Positions 33,856 to 46,136 of a stretch of DNA of 64,000 bases are shown here, in pieces. Each line of letters starts with the position of its first letter. The first letter of the stretch is position 1. The translations under genes were made by a program, and so were the position numbers. This stretch comes from Euphorbia lathyris (lineage: Eukaryota > Streptophyta > Magnoliopsida > Malpighiales > Euphorbiaceae), in assembly GCF_963576675.1 (NCBI RefSeq), contig NC_088916.1:21055501-21119500 (forward strand), in the 5' to 3' direction. The notes under the pieces were generated by a model, which ran no database searches, was not told where the DNA came from, and saw only the letters and a list, made by a program, of their open reading frames with translations.

Positions 33856-35439
33856 GTTGACGAAGAAGAAACTGAGCACACATCAAATGCTCCCGCTGTT
33901 CAAAGGGAAGCTTCACCCACTGACTCTATTGAGTCCATTCCTTGTGACCCTACTCCTCCAAAGCTAAAGAGACTGAGGAAGAAGAAGGCTTTTCAAGCAC
34001 CCGTCATTGACCTCATGGGTGACTCACCGCTAAGGGATGAGATCTCTGACCTTACAGATGTACATCTTCGGTACTTCTCAATCCCTCTTGAGTCTCAACT
34101 AGAGCAACAAGAAAATCAAGCCTCTGTTTCTCAACCGAAGGAACATGCCGACTTAAATGCTTCTGCCAGCCAAAGTAATGTTGAGCAAGTGCTCGAAGAT
34201 TCCGCTCCTCAACATGTTGAGCAAGCTACGGAATTACCTGCTCAGGTGAACACTGAACTTCCTTAACTTCCAACACCTAGTCAGCTTCAGCCTGACCCTG
34301 AGCAAGCAACACTTTCTGCCGATCCTCCACTTCTATAACTCAATGTGCAGAATCAAATCCAGTCAGTTTCTACTAACAATCCAAATTCCAGGCCAGCCGC
34401 TGACAATAATGGGCCTTCTAATGATGAGCAGAACCAAACACCGCCTTCATTCAATTCTACTCCTCCTCCGGCATCTGGGTCAACAAATGATGGATCCTTA
34501 AGCTATTTGAATGCCTCTGAGTCTGGTCGAAGAATCGTTGACTCAGCCCAAGCTCTTATCCAGGACCTCCATCAAACCGGTACCAATGCCGCTGGGTCTA
34601 CTAATGTTGAGACAACTCCACTTTCGTCTGTCACTCAGCTTCTAACTGAGATCAAAGGTCTGAAGGATCTTCTGAGTGTCATGACTTCATTGCAATCTCA
34701 ACAGCCCAGGCAGGACTCTATAACAAAGCTGGCCGAACTCCAGCTGACCATGGTAAACCACATGAACTCAATGCAAGGGCAGATTCATCAATTGTCAACT
34801 GCGAACTCAGCATATGCCACTTCTGCCAAAGTCCATCATCTCTTCAGCCAGCTTCATTCTGAGCAGGAGAAAACAAATCACCAACTTTCCACCTCCTCTC
34901 AATGCTCCATTGAGCAAATTAGCGAGGCTGTGCGTCTGCTGAACTTAAACAGGCAAGAGATGGCAACTGACGAGCTTAAAACCAACGAGATTCTGAAGTA
35001 TTCTTGAGTAACTTTCAACCATGTGCACCAAATCAACGCTCAACATGAGTATTTTGATTCATCTTTGCTAAAGATGTTTCATCAAGCTTTTGCAATGCTC
35101 ACTGAAACCATACACTGGGTTGGCAAGTCTCAAGCCTATGTTTTGAGTATGCTGAGTGTTGCATCTGTCAGAATTCCTCGAGCTATTGTGGATGAGGGAG
35201 TCCCAATCTTTGACGGAATGAATGAAAGCACAAGAAGGCTAAAGGCTTTTTCTAGACGCCTAACTCAAGCTGCCATTGAAGAAACCTTCATTGCCAAAAA
35301 TGATGCTGGCAAAACGGGGGAGAAAGAACAAGCCCGAAGAACTCAGCAATCTGAAGAAGCTTCAGGAAGTCAGCAAAGACACAAGGGAAAGGGTAAGCTA
35401 AAAGAGCATGAAGCCCAACTCAACTACAAGAAGAAATAG
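33856..35439 (+). pseudogene. ORF3 of element B, 3' part
   Basis: It continues the reading frame cut by element C; the first five bases are the duplicated target. It is acidic at first (DEEETEH), then has VIDLMGDSPLRDEISDLTD, a Gln/Pro/Ser-rich linker, SYLNASESGRRIVDSAQAL, SVTQLLTEIKGLKDLLSVMT, LTMVNHMNSMQGQI and SQCSIEQISEAVRLLNL. The last two blocks have heptad-like spacing, suggesting coiled coil. The tail is DAGKTGEKE, ending in a basic NYKKK. Stops: TAA 34264-34266 (A has CAA at the matching codon), TAA 34336-34338, and TGA 35005-35007. All three are in one frame, so nonsense changes alone have broken this half. Confidence 0.78.
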
Positions 35440-35949
35440 CTTTAGCTTTACTTACTAGGACTGACTAGATTTCTTTTTGCTAGTCCTTTCCTTGTGTATT
35501 TTTTTGTGCTGACCTGAATACAAAACCTTGATGCATCTATCCTTTTAAATTAACCAATCTTATGTGATGCTTACTTATGTTTTGTATTGAATAGTAAATC
35601 GCATCTTCACTAAATCAACCCTGTCTACATTGCTTTATGACTGCATGCTGTGTTGACCGCTTTTACATGTCTTCTTAAACACATTGAACAAAGAAATACT
35701 CAACGCTCTCTGATATATAAATCTTCCGCATAAAACTGAGTTAAATAGAATATGTTCCATGAGCTGACCTATTTCTGAAAACTGACCTTAGACTTACTCG
35801 ATTAAACCTTAAAATGTTTAGAGTAAAACTAAGTCAGCCGCTCAACCCTTACGGGGGGAGTTATTTGATAAAATTAGGTCAACTATCATGGGGGAGCTCA
35901 ACACTGAGTTCTTCAACTGAATATTTTTGCCAACATCAAAATGGGGGAG
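35311..35949 (+). promoter_or_regulatory. polypurine tract cluster before the 3' LTR of B
   Basis: AAAACGGGGGAGAAAG at 35311-35326 lies inside the ORF3 coding word DAGKTGEK. ACGGGGGGAG at 35851-35860, TGGGGGAG at 35889-35896 and AAAATGGGGGAG at 35938-35949 follow, the last two bases from the LTR. The 35440-35850 spacer is non-coding. Confidence 0.72.
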
Positions 35950-35951
35950 TT

Positions 35952-37277
35952 TGTTGAAACACCTTTCCACATGATTTTGATTTGACAAAATTATTTAAAT
36001 GATGATAAAAATATTCTAACACATTAAATTTAAATGCTTTGATTTATTACACTAATGTGTTTGTTCAATGTTGAGTTTAATTGTTTATAAGACATTGAGA
36101 TTAAAAAGCCCAAAGGCCCATAAAGTGGAAGTCAAGCCCAAATCAACACATCAAGACCATTCGGCTCAAGAGTTCAAAACGAAGCCGTATCAAGTAAAAC
36201 GACGACTTAACAAGAGAAGGATCGAGAAGCCTTCGAGGCAAAAGCTTCAAGTGGAAGCTGCTGAGTTGGACGACAATGCAGTCTGGATAGCGGCAGACAA
36301 TGTTCAACTTCTAGACAAAGTATTTCTACTTTGGGAAAAGTTTAGAAGGCGCAGGAAGCTGTCTCGTGGACTTTTCCTTAAATGTCGAAACATTCTGCCG
36401 AAGACTGACGAAGACAGAAGATGCGTGAATCCTATTGGCCAACGACGCTGAGCACGCCCAAAGTGATAACGACAGGAAGCCGTTTCCCTCCAACAGTTAT
36501 TTCGAAATTCGAAATGACCAGGTGCCTCAAGTGTCACTATATAAAGGCCATCCATTTGCTTCAATCGATCCAGATCTTCAACTAGTCGAAACGCTGACCA
36601 AATTCATACTTGAAGTTTCTGTGAGAAAAGCAAAGCAAATACCTTACACCAATTCTTCATCTTTGTGTAAAAGTCTAGAGTGATTTCCAATCATCTAAAG
36701 TGTCTTAGCAATCGTTGTTTAGGACAAACACTTTATCATTTCTAGAAGAATAGAAAGGAGAGGTTGAGTACTCGGTTATAGTACTCAGCGTAGATATAGG
36801 AGTGAGTAGAGGTATAGAGGAAGGTACTCTTGTTATACTCAGCTTCTATCTGTAAAAGGTTTCGTGCTCTACCTTTAAAGAGCTCAGTAGAGAATTCAAA
36901 AAGCTCAGAACGAGTTCCGGGGACTAGACGTAGGCGGAGAGGCCGAACCAGGATAAGTCTGTTGAGTAACATCTTTCTAACCCTTAAACTCCTTTAATAT
37001 ATATTGCTTGCTATAAAACTGACTAAGTAAAGAACTCACACTGAGTTAAGTTTACTAAGAAGCTGAGTTCGGGAATAGACTCTAAGTGCTATTTCCTGAC
37101 TCAAGTAAAGAAGCAGACTTAGTCACAAGTTGACTAAGCTTGTGTCTTGAATCTACTTAGTGACGCTGTGTAAACCTTTTCATAAGAAAAGAAGTCAGCC
37201 TCAACGGACAAATTTTTTTAAATAGTTCCTATCCCCCCCCCCTTGGAACTAACTTGTCACATTATAAGGGACCAACA
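35952..37277 (+). repeat. 3' LTR of element B
   Basis: The LTR is 1326 bp, TGTTGAAACACC to GGGACCAACA, with TATA at 36537-36547. It preserves the 10 bp deleted at the LINE junction of the 5' LTR and is followed by the TSD ATAAA. Confidence 0.95.
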
Positions 37278-37440
37278 ATAAATACTTTACCCCTCTAATT
37301 GAGAATCCGAGATCCATTCTGGAAACAAATAAAACCACAACACATACAAAAACTAAAAGTCGACTATATATATAAAATTCAAATTTTACAAAATTAAGAA
37401 AAATAATAAAACTAATGAAAAAACTAAAAGTTGTACAAAG

Positions 37441-38396
37441 CTATTTATTTCCTCTGAATAGATACTTCAATGTCCTGGCATTGAATCTATCTTTCTTCAC
37501 TTTCATTTCACAGCTGAGAAGACCATTGATATCTGAAGTTGGAGCTTCCTTAAACTCATAGATTCCTCTTTCAAGATGTTGGCCATACTTTGATATTTTA
37601 TTAGCAAGTTTATTGGCAGAACTATCAATCCAAGAAAAAATTACTTCACATTGTTCTTGGTGGAGTAAAAGAAGAATGCTAAGTGTGATCATTAATCGAT
37701 CATCACTTACTTGGGATTCTAGACATGTAATAGTCTTTATAACTGTTAGACAATCAGACTCGATAATAAAACGAGTTGCATGATTCAACAGCATAAAATT
37801 AAGCATGTCCAATATACAAAGACATTCAGATTGGATGTTGTTATCAAATACATCAGTTTGTCGAATAAAAATTGCTTTTTCAAAGCGTTCGGACAATTTA
37901 CCATTTTCATCACGAACAACTCCAGTTGTTGTGCATTTTATTTGACTGGTTCTGTCTTGATTGAAAGAGCTATCACCATTAATTTTTATCCAACCAGAAT
38001 ATGGAGGTATCCAGAAGTTACCTTTCTTACTTTCTTGATCTTCAATCACGTGGAAACAACTATTACAAACAAAAGGAAAAAAGAAACTTAGTATACATAT
38101 GATAATGACATATAATAAGAATAAATATATAATAGTAGAAATTAAATTACCCAATTTTCAGGTTTTCGATTTCCCATCTTATGGCTTGCAAATGAAAGGG
38201 TTCAAGCCAAAACACTGCATCTGATGTTCCTGATTTTCGAAATAAGTACGTTCGATAAGATGTTGGAGTAAAACCTTGACAATAATTCAAAAACAGTTCC
38301 ACGTATTCAGGTTTAATTTTTTTACAAGCTTGGGATTTCAAATCAATTTGTTTGACTCTCACCCCCCTGATAACAGCAATATATCTCTGAATACAT
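37441..38396 (-). pseudogene. RNase H-like two-exon gene (copy 2), 5' truncated
   Basis: On the minus strand, exon 1 (38396-38151) encodes QIDLKSQACKKIKPEYVEL and GTSDAVFWLEPFHLQAIRW. A 91-bp intron (38150-38060, GTAATT...TAATAG, phase 2) joins it to exon 2 (38059-37441, 205 codons, open to a TAA). Exon 2 holds an RVT_3-type RNase H fold: WIKINGDSS (Asp), IQSECLCILDML (Glu), IIESDCLTVI (Asp), then SANKLANKIS where the usual final Asp is Asn. Plant genomes carry many such domains of LINE origin. The upstream part is cut where an AT microsatellite and repeat X begin. The function is unknown; it may be host-derived or a fossil transposon gene. Confidence 0.6.
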
Positions 38397-38401
38397 CAGC
38401 A

Positions 38402-38760
38402 ATATATATATATATATATTATCAAATATGTATATATTGCATAAAAAACTGTAATATGGTTAGTCACCGTTAGATCTAGACTTATTAAAATTGTATGGTT
38501 GATTACATTTTACACAAGTTCAGGAGGCTAATTGAACATTTTATGCAAATTTAGGAGACTATCGGGACACTTTAAAAGTTCATGAGGCTAATAAAAAATT
38601 TTGGATAAATTCATGGGCTAAAATATTTAGTGTTTTACTAACAAAATTACAAAAGTTATGTTAAAATGCTAAAAACTAAATCTGATACATATAAGTTAAT
38701 CACAATTTTTTTTCGTCAAAATGTCTATGATATTTTCGATAGCATAAGGGGTAAAATTGC
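38402..38760 (+). repeat. AT microsatellite plus dispersed repeat X, copy 2
   Basis: It is near-identical to 9812-10170 and has an inverted relative at about 48187-48515. The following 38760-39526 has no feature beyond its similarity to copy 1. Confidence 0.7.
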
Positions 38761-39526
38761 ATATAACTCACAATACCTTTAAATAAATATATTTATCTCA
38801 CACCAATAAGATTAATACTTATCTTGTCAAACATTGCTAACTTAATATTCAAAATGTCAAGCAACACGTTTCCTGGAAATTAGGATGAGAATTATTTGTT
38901 AATAGGTTTTAGATAAATATTAAAATATGCTTAAAAAAAGAGAAACCTGTGACTAAAAAATCCACAGAAGACTAGACAATACTCCATGGTTGTCTTTCTC
39001 TCCATGGTTGATCTCTTGAAATTCAAATCCATTCACTTATGCATAAACCTCACCATAGATTTTCTTTGAAAAGATTTGGAAATTTTGTTTATAGTAGAAA
39101 TTCATAGTCTTCAACCTTTATGAATCTTATTAGTTAATTAACTATATTATACCATCTGATGGCAGGTAGATGGTCTTTAAAATTAACAAATCTTAAGATG
39201 TTTTAGCTTATTTTTCATTCTCATATTCCTACTAAATTAAACATTTTTTAAAGTTTCAGATTGTTAAAACGTACTTTTATATATTAGATTGGAGTTGTAT
39301 CTTTTTTTTTTGTATTCTCTGTTACTGCACAATATACTTTTTATTCCATTCTATTAAAAAAAGCCATCAAAGAGAAGATACAGAAAGAATAGAAAGATTG
39401 ATTAAGCGGATTAGTAGAAAATATTGCAAACATAAATGATTACACAAGTCAGAAATGGAAGAAATTAGCAAACTATAAAATAAGAGCTGAAAAAGAACTG
39501 AAAAAATGAGAGTAAAAAACAAAGAC

Positions 39527-40092
39527 TAATTAATTTATTAGTCCCTATATTTTGACAAAACATACTGTTTAATCCCTATGTTTTCAAAAACATACGGTAA
39601 GGTCCCTAACTTTTTTCTCGATGAACTGTTTAGTCCCTATCGTTAGACTCTCATGAAGATTCTGTTAGTCAATTTGGATTTGAGTCAAATTAAACTCACC
39701 ATTGAGAATAAGCATGAGTGATTCGATTATGGATTAGGGATTCAATCCTAACAGGAAGAGTAAGCGAGAGAGATTTGAGTCGATTTCTACCTTGAATTCA
39801 AAGAGTGAGTATGAGTGATTCGATTATGGGTTAGGGATTCAATCCTTTCTCCATTTTTTTGTGAGCGCGAGTTGTGAGAGAAAGACATAGAGGTGTGAAT
39901 TGCTTTTGACTGATTAATAGTAAAGGGTAATTTAGTCATTAACGAATTTATAAACGGTAAAAAATCTAACAAACAGACGGAATAACTAAACAGTCCACTG
40001 AAAAAAAGGTTAGGGACCTTACCGTGTGTTTTTGAAAATATAAGGACTAAACAATGTGTTTTATCAAAATATAGGGACTAATAAATTAATTA
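39527..40092. mobile_element. long-TIR MITE, copy 2
   Basis: It has the same TAATTAATTTATTAG ends and length (566 bp) as 10960-11526. It was copied with the segmental duplication, not by new transposition. Confidence 0.75.
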
Positions 40093-40307
40093 CCCAAAAA
40101 TAAATTAAGGAAGAATGAAATTAAGAGAAAGTGGAAAAAAACAGATCCTGATTATGTCTATGAAAAACCAGAAGAAAAGAAAGTGGAACGTGAATCTAGA
40201 AATACTAATTATCTAATATTTAATTTTGAATATTTATTATTATAACTGTTTGAATCTGACAAAAGCAATATATTGTGTAGGTTATTGATAATATTATTAT
40301 AAAAAAA

Positions 40308-42344
40308 CTAGTCGAAAACCCGTGCGATGCACAGGGTATGAAACTTTTATATAATTTAGATAAATAAATAAATTGACATATGTACTTTTAAATAATTTTA
40401 TATCATGCTATGAAAAAAAATTATATTATGTATATTTGAAATTAATATATATATTTTAATGAAAATTCAAATTAAATTAATTTTAAAAATAATTGACTAC
40501 TTTTTTATAGAATTTTAACTAAAGATGAATGATTTATTTATTTTTACAAAATTCAATGATTTGTAGTTTTTAGGAATTTTAATATATTTTCATATTCCAA
40601 ATATTTTGTAAAACAATAATAATAAAATAGCAGATTAATTAAGAAATATATTAGAATATAATAAAAAAATAAAAAATTGAATTAAACTATAATTAAAATT
40701 AAATATTATATTTACGATACAAAAGAATTACAATATAGGTTAAACAAAAATTGAATTAAACTACAATTAAAATTAAATATTATATCTACGATACAAAAGA
40801 ATTACAATCTATGTTAAAATGGAAGCAACATCAATATATTATTTTATAAACTATTACAATCAATACTTTCTAATGTTGCACATGAAGAAACTTTATCAAT
40901 TCAATATGTTACATATAAAAAAATAAAATTCGTAAGAATTAGTCACAAATTCATCTTGATGATAATTATTTTGGTTGATGGAATTTCATGATCACCATGT
41001 TTTCGAATTCAATTATTCATTCTGCTACAATAACCCAATATATCTAATTGAATCAGTTTAAGATGATGATTTCTCCTATTTTCATCTCGTAATATCTCAT
41101 CAAGACATTCGATCAATTTGTTCTTCATTCTTTCACTATATAGAATATCAGCCATACTCGCAGATATCACTTATTTGACTTCATTAATATTTTTTAATAA
41201 TTATATATTCTTGAATTTTGTAAGTAAGAAAAACAAACAAAAGAATTGAAAAAAAAATGAAGGGACGAAAAAGATAATTAGGAGAGAACCATCTTCCTCT
41301 CGATTTTTTTTTTAAATAAGAGAGAATGTCGAGACATAAGCGTATAAAGAGGAGAGTGAAAATATTTTTTGCCCATTAATTAAACATTTTATTTTTTCTT
41401 AATGAAGTATTAAGTCCATAAAATAATTTTAGTTAAATAGAATTAAATCGCAATTGTAATCACTCAGTAACAAAAAAAAATGTTTTATAATTAATATGTG
41501 AAATTAATTATATTAATTAGAATCATTATGCTCAACATTTGAGAATTTGAAGAGATTCAAATAATAATATTTTCTTAATTAATATTTTTCAATAATTTGT
41601 CCTATGATCATATTTCATTTTCATCTGTTAAAAACTCTTGAAATACTAACAATTTTGTACGAACCATAATATAATAGTTAAAAATTATATAAGCCAATGT
41701 TGCAAAAGCAATTATCTCAATATCCATAATTAATGTACATTATTAGGATTTTGAGCATCAAAATTTATTTTTGTTTACCTTGATTTTGAATTCGTATCTA
41801 GCATAATCCACATTCTTCAAGAATAAACATCTTATCAAGTGTATTAGACGCTTACAATCTCCTTGTCTAGAAAATTGAGAAAAAAACAACTTCTTGATAA
41901 TAATAATAATAATATAACATAATTTATATTGAAATAATATAACAACTATTTTTAATAAAAATAAAACAACAACATAATTGAGAACAAAATAACTACAACA
42001 TATGAAAAAAATCGAATATTTACCTTCAGAAATATAATACTATCTATCGTGACCAATGAATATAATGGTGCAATACTATCTATCATGTTTTATATAGAAG
42101 TTTATTTGTGACTTTTGGATTTCCTTTGCTTTGTGTTTTTTCATCTTTCCGTAACTGTTGCTTGCTTTTATTATTTTAATTAATATGCTAGTAATTATTT
42201 AATATATTATAAATATAAATTTGTTATTTTTAATTAATTAAATATTTTTAATCTGATTTTTTACTACGTTGACAACTCATCAAAAATACCTCTAAAACAC
42301 TTTTTCTCATTTCTCTCTGTTTCCGTAATTATATATAGTATAGA
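40308..42344 (-). mobile_element. non-autonomous Helitron (2037 bp)
   Basis: On the minus strand it starts TCTATACTATATATAATTAC and ends CTAG. Just before the end is a hairpin (CCCTGTGC...GCACGGG). It sits between A and T with no target duplication. The uninterrupted paralogous site at about 11761-11775 confirms both boundaries to the base. The inside is AT-rich with no helicase or Rep ORF. Confidence 0.9.
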
Positions 42345-42742
42345 TGTTTTATTGATAAAAAAAGAAAACTAACTATTTTAATAGTAAAATGAGGTTGTGT
42401 GTAATTTCTTCTATTTTTTTATTGCTTATGTACCAAAGTGGGCTTGTCTGATTTAATTTGTTTTTCGAATTGGACTCCAGGCCAAACGATGTAATTTTAG
42501 CTTGAACAAATTTAAAAACAAATTATGCCCAGCCCAGCTGTCACCTTCTTCTTTTTTGTCTCAAACCAAGAAATGAAAATGTGTCCGAGAAAACAAAAAA
42601 TGGAGAATAAAAATAATATCTATAAGAAGTAGAATAAATTTTTTTTCTCAAAAATTTTATCCTAACTTACTTGTGAAAACAAAACTTTTTTTCCAGAAAT
42701 CGTATCCTCAAGTATACTACTTGTGAAAACAAAGCTTTAAAC

Positions 42743-43232
42743 CAAGCCAGTAGTTGAACATGTGCAAGGTGCTCAACTACACATGGCCCATAATCTGAGA
42801 GAGCCTCCAATTTTATTTTTTTTAATGATATTTTATTGTACTTTCTTTGATTTAATTGAGTATATAAGATTTTGCATATTTGTATTAAGACAAAAAAAAA
42901 CATCATTAGATCCCTAATCTTTTATTTTTTAGTTCATTAAGTCTTTGATCTTTTATTTAGATATATTAAGTCTTCGATTTTTTATTTTTTTGTCACATTA
43001 AGTCCTGGATGACTTAAAAAATCAATTTTGAACATAAAATTTGGTTAAAATAGCGTTATTCATTGCACATTCATTCAAAATTTGTATTTATTCATATTCA
43101 AATTTTGTATTTATTCATATTCAAAATTTGTATTCATTGCACTTGCATTTAAAATTTGTATTCTTTCATTTCACTTGTATTCAAAAAATTCAAGTGTTGC
43201 ACAGGGCCCCGAAAATCTTTAAGACGACCCTG
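42743..43232. mobile_element. hAT-type MITE, copy 1 (490 bp)
   Basis: It is flanked by the 8-bp duplication CTTTAAAC (42735-42742 and 43233-43240). The right end, read on the minus strand, is CAGGGTCGTCTTAAAG; the left end is CAAGCCAGTAG, a decayed CAGGSCCGT. An 8-bp TSD and CAGGG termini fit hAT. Confidence 0.8.
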
Positions 43233-43348
43233 CTTTAAACTAATCTTTTAGTTCAACCAAAAAACAAGAAGTAGAGGAAATCAAATAGATAAGAAAGAAA
43301 CGGGAATGATTCAAAGAAAAAGATAAGAAGAAAGAAAAAGATAAGAAG

Positions 43349-44196
43349 CATGTCCAATATACAAAGATATTCAGATTGGATGTTGTTATCAAATAGATCA
43401 GTTTGTCGAATAAAAATTGTTTTTTCAAAGCGTTCGGACAATTTACCATTTTCATCACGAACGATTCCAGTTGTTGTGCATCTTATTTGACCGGTTCTGT
43501 CTTGAATGAAAGAGCTATCACCATTAATTTTTATGCAACCAGAAGATGGAGGTATCCAGAAGTTACCTTTCTTACTTTCTTGATCTTCAATCAGGTGGAA
43601 ACAACTATTACAAACAAAAGGAAAAAAGAAACTTAGTATACATATAATAATGACATATAATAAGAATAAATATATAATAGTAGAAATTAAATTACCCAAT
43701 TTTCAGGTTTTTGATTTCCCGTCTTATGGCTTGCAAATGAAAGGGTTCAAGCCAACACATTGCATCTGATGTTCCTGATTTTCGGAATGCGTATGTTCGA
43801 CAAGATGTTGGAGTAAAACCTTGACAATAATTCAAAAATAGTTCCACGTATTCAGGTTTAATTTTTTTACAAGCTTGGGATTTCAAATCAATTTGTTTGA
43901 CTCCCATCCCCCCTGATAACAGCAATATATCTCTGAATACATCAGAAATCGGGTTCCTGAAGTTTTCATCATTTATCATATCAATATATTCAAAATGTTC
44001 TACCCAATATAAAAGATTTTTTTGTTTATTATACTTTACTTTAAATACGTACAGAGGGTCTGGAGTTGGTTTGTTATCTATATATTCAGGTTTTAATAAA
44101 TCTAGTGGAATTGTAGGATCTGACTCAATGATTTGAGTTGCCAACAATTTCGTTTTCCTAGATTTTAAAATAGAATATAACTTATTTACATTCTAA
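43349..44196 (-). pseudogene. RNase H-like two-exon gene (copy 3), 3' truncated
   Basis: This is the longest exon 1 of the family (about 44196-43696), encoding KLYSILKSRKTKLLATQ, YWVEHFEYIDMINDENF and DVFRDILLLSGG. It probably starts at an acceptor (AATTAG) near 44196, so earlier exons may be missing. The 91-bp intron (43695-43605) is conserved. Exon 2 begins CFHLIEDQESKKGNFWIPP and keeps INGDSS, but is cut at 43349 where unrelated purine-rich repeat DNA begins, losing the rest of the RNase H fold. The exon 1 family is not recognised. Confidence 0.55.
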
Positions 44197-44518
44197 TTAC
44201 TACAATCCGAAAAACTACGTACAACTCTTTTCATTTTTTTTATAAGCTAAAAAAAATGAATCAAGAAATTAGAAACAGAAGAACAGAGTAAAAATAAAGT
44301 AAAAGTAAAAATAATTATTTGATGAAAAGATGACGAAAAATAAAGAAATGAAAATGTGTCCGAGGAAACAAAAAATGGAGAATAAAAATAATATCTATGA
44401 GAAGTAGAAGAAATTTTTTTTCTCAGAAATTTTATCCTAACTTACTTGTGAAAACATAACTTTTTTTTCTAGAAATCGTATCCTCAAGTATACTACTTGT
44501 GAAAACAAAGCTTTAAAC

Positions 44519-45008
44519 CAGGCCCGTAGTTTAACATGTGCAAGGTGCTAAACTACACAGGGCCCATAATCTGAGAGGGCCTCCAGATTTATTTTTTTTA
44601 ATAATATTTTATTATACTTTCTTTGATTTAATTGACTATATAAGATTATGCATATTTGTATTAAGACAAAAAAAAACATCATTACATCCCTAATCTTTTA
44701 TTTTTTAGTTCATTAAGTCTTTGATTTTTTATTTAGATATATTAAGTCTCCGATTTTTTATTTTTTTGTCACATTAAGTCCTGGATGACTTAAAAAATCA
44801 ATTTTGAACATAAAATTTGGTTAACATAGCGTTATTCATTGCACATTCATTCAAAATTTTTATTTATTCATATTCAAATTTTGTATTTATTCATATTCAA
44901 AATTTGTATTCATTGCACTTGCATTTAAAATTTGTATTCTTTCATTTCACTTGTATTCAAAAAATTCAAGTGTTGCACAGGGCCCCGAAAATCTTTAAGA
45001 CGACCCTG
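44519..45008. mobile_element. hAT-type MITE, copy 2 (490 bp)
   Basis: It has the clearest ends: CAGGCCCGTAG on the left and, from the right, CAGGGTCGTCTTAAAG. TSD CTTTAAAC is at 44511-44518 and 45009-45016, the same TSD as the other two copies. Confidence 0.85.
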
Positions 45009-45124
45009 CTTTAAACTAATCTTTTAGTTCAACCAAAAAACAAGAAGTAGAGGAAATCAAATAGATAAGAAAGAAACGGGAATGATTCAAAGAAAAAGAT
45101 AAGAAGAAAGAAAAAGATAAGAAG

Positions 45125-45818
45125 CATGTCCAATATACAAAGATATTCAGATTGGATGTTGTTATCAAATAGATGGAGGTACCTTTCTTACTTTCTTGAT
45201 CTTCAATCAGGTGGAAACAACTATTACAAACAAAAAGAAAAAAGAAACTTAGTATACATATAATAATGACATATAATAAGAATAAATATATAATAGTAGA
45301 AATTAAATTACCAAATTTTCAAGTTTTCGATTTCTCGTCTTATGGCTTGCAAATGAAAGAGTTCAAGCCAACACATTGCATCTGATGTTCCTGATTTTCA
45401 GAATGCGTATGTTCGACAGATGTTGGAGTAAAACCTTGACAATAATTCAAAAATAGTTCCACGTATTCAGGTTTAATTTTTTTACAAGCTTGGGATTTCA
45501 AATCAATTTATTTGACTCTCATCCCCCTTGATAACAGCAATATATCTCTGAATACATCAGAAATCGGGTTCCTGAAGTTTTCATCACTTATCATTTCAAT
45601 ATATTCAAAATGTTCTACCCAATATAAAAGATTTTTTTTTGTTTATTATACTTTACTTTAAATACGTACAGAGGGTCTGGAGTTGGTTTGTTATCTATAT
45701 ATTCAGGTTTTAATAAATCTAGTTGAATTGTAGGATCTGACTCAATGATTTGAGTTGCCAATAATTTCGTTTTCCTAGATTTTAAAATAGAATATAACTT
45801 ATTTACATTCTAATTACT
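45125..45818 (-). pseudogene. RNase H-like gene (copy 4), frameshifted and internally deleted
   Basis: The intron (45311-45221) is still recognisable. About 160 bp of exon 2 are gone (junction AGATGGAGGT, microhomology AGAT), removing the INGDSS region. One base is missing near 45417 in exon 1 and the T-run near 45645 has changed length. It is non-functional. Confidence 0.65.
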
Positions 45819-46136
45819 ACAATCCGAAAAACTACGTACAACTCTTTTCATTTTTTTTATAAGCTAAAAAAAATGAATCAAGAAATGAGAAACAGAAGAA
45901 CAGAGTAAAAATAAAATAAAAGTAAAAATAATTATTTGATGAAAAGATGACGAAAAATAAAGAAATGAAAATGTGTCCGAGGAAACAAAGAATGAAGAAT
46001 AAAAATAATAATCTATAAGAAGTAGAAGAAATTTTTTTTCTCAGAAATTGTTTCCTAACTTACTTGTGAAAACAGAACTTTTTTTTCCAGAAATCGTATC
46101 CTCAAGTATACTACTTGTGAAAATAAAGCTTTAAAC

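Larger units (their letters stand above)
12181..37277 (+). mobile_element. Sirevirus-like Ty1/copia retrotransposon B, complete but nested and defective
   Basis: It is bounded by TGTTGAAAC...GGGACCAACA with a perfect 5-bp target duplication ATAAA (12176-12180 and 37278-37282). Without the LINE and the Athila insert, B is about 11.6 kb: LTR, PBS, gag, pol, internal promoter, ORF3, PPTs, LTR. Pol and LTR sequences mark it as the same clade as A, D, E and F, with the B/E type LTR (starting near GATGATAAAAATATTC). It carries two pol frameshifts, several stops, and a lost gag ATG. Confidence 0.95.
38245..42563 (+). repeat. segmental duplication, copy 2 (interrupted by a Helitron)
   Basis: It is collinear with 9658-12030: gene exon, AT run, repeat X, MITE, and the closing block around 42400-42560. 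It differs by small indels and by the Helitron at 40308-42344. Confidence 0.8.

Noticed and set aside
43041..43238. Repeated small ORFs with HIQNLYSLHLHLKFVFF (also 44817 and 46433)
   Set aside because: They fall inside the hAT MITE interior and reflect the short tandem phrase TTCATATTCAAAATTTGTATT, not a gene.
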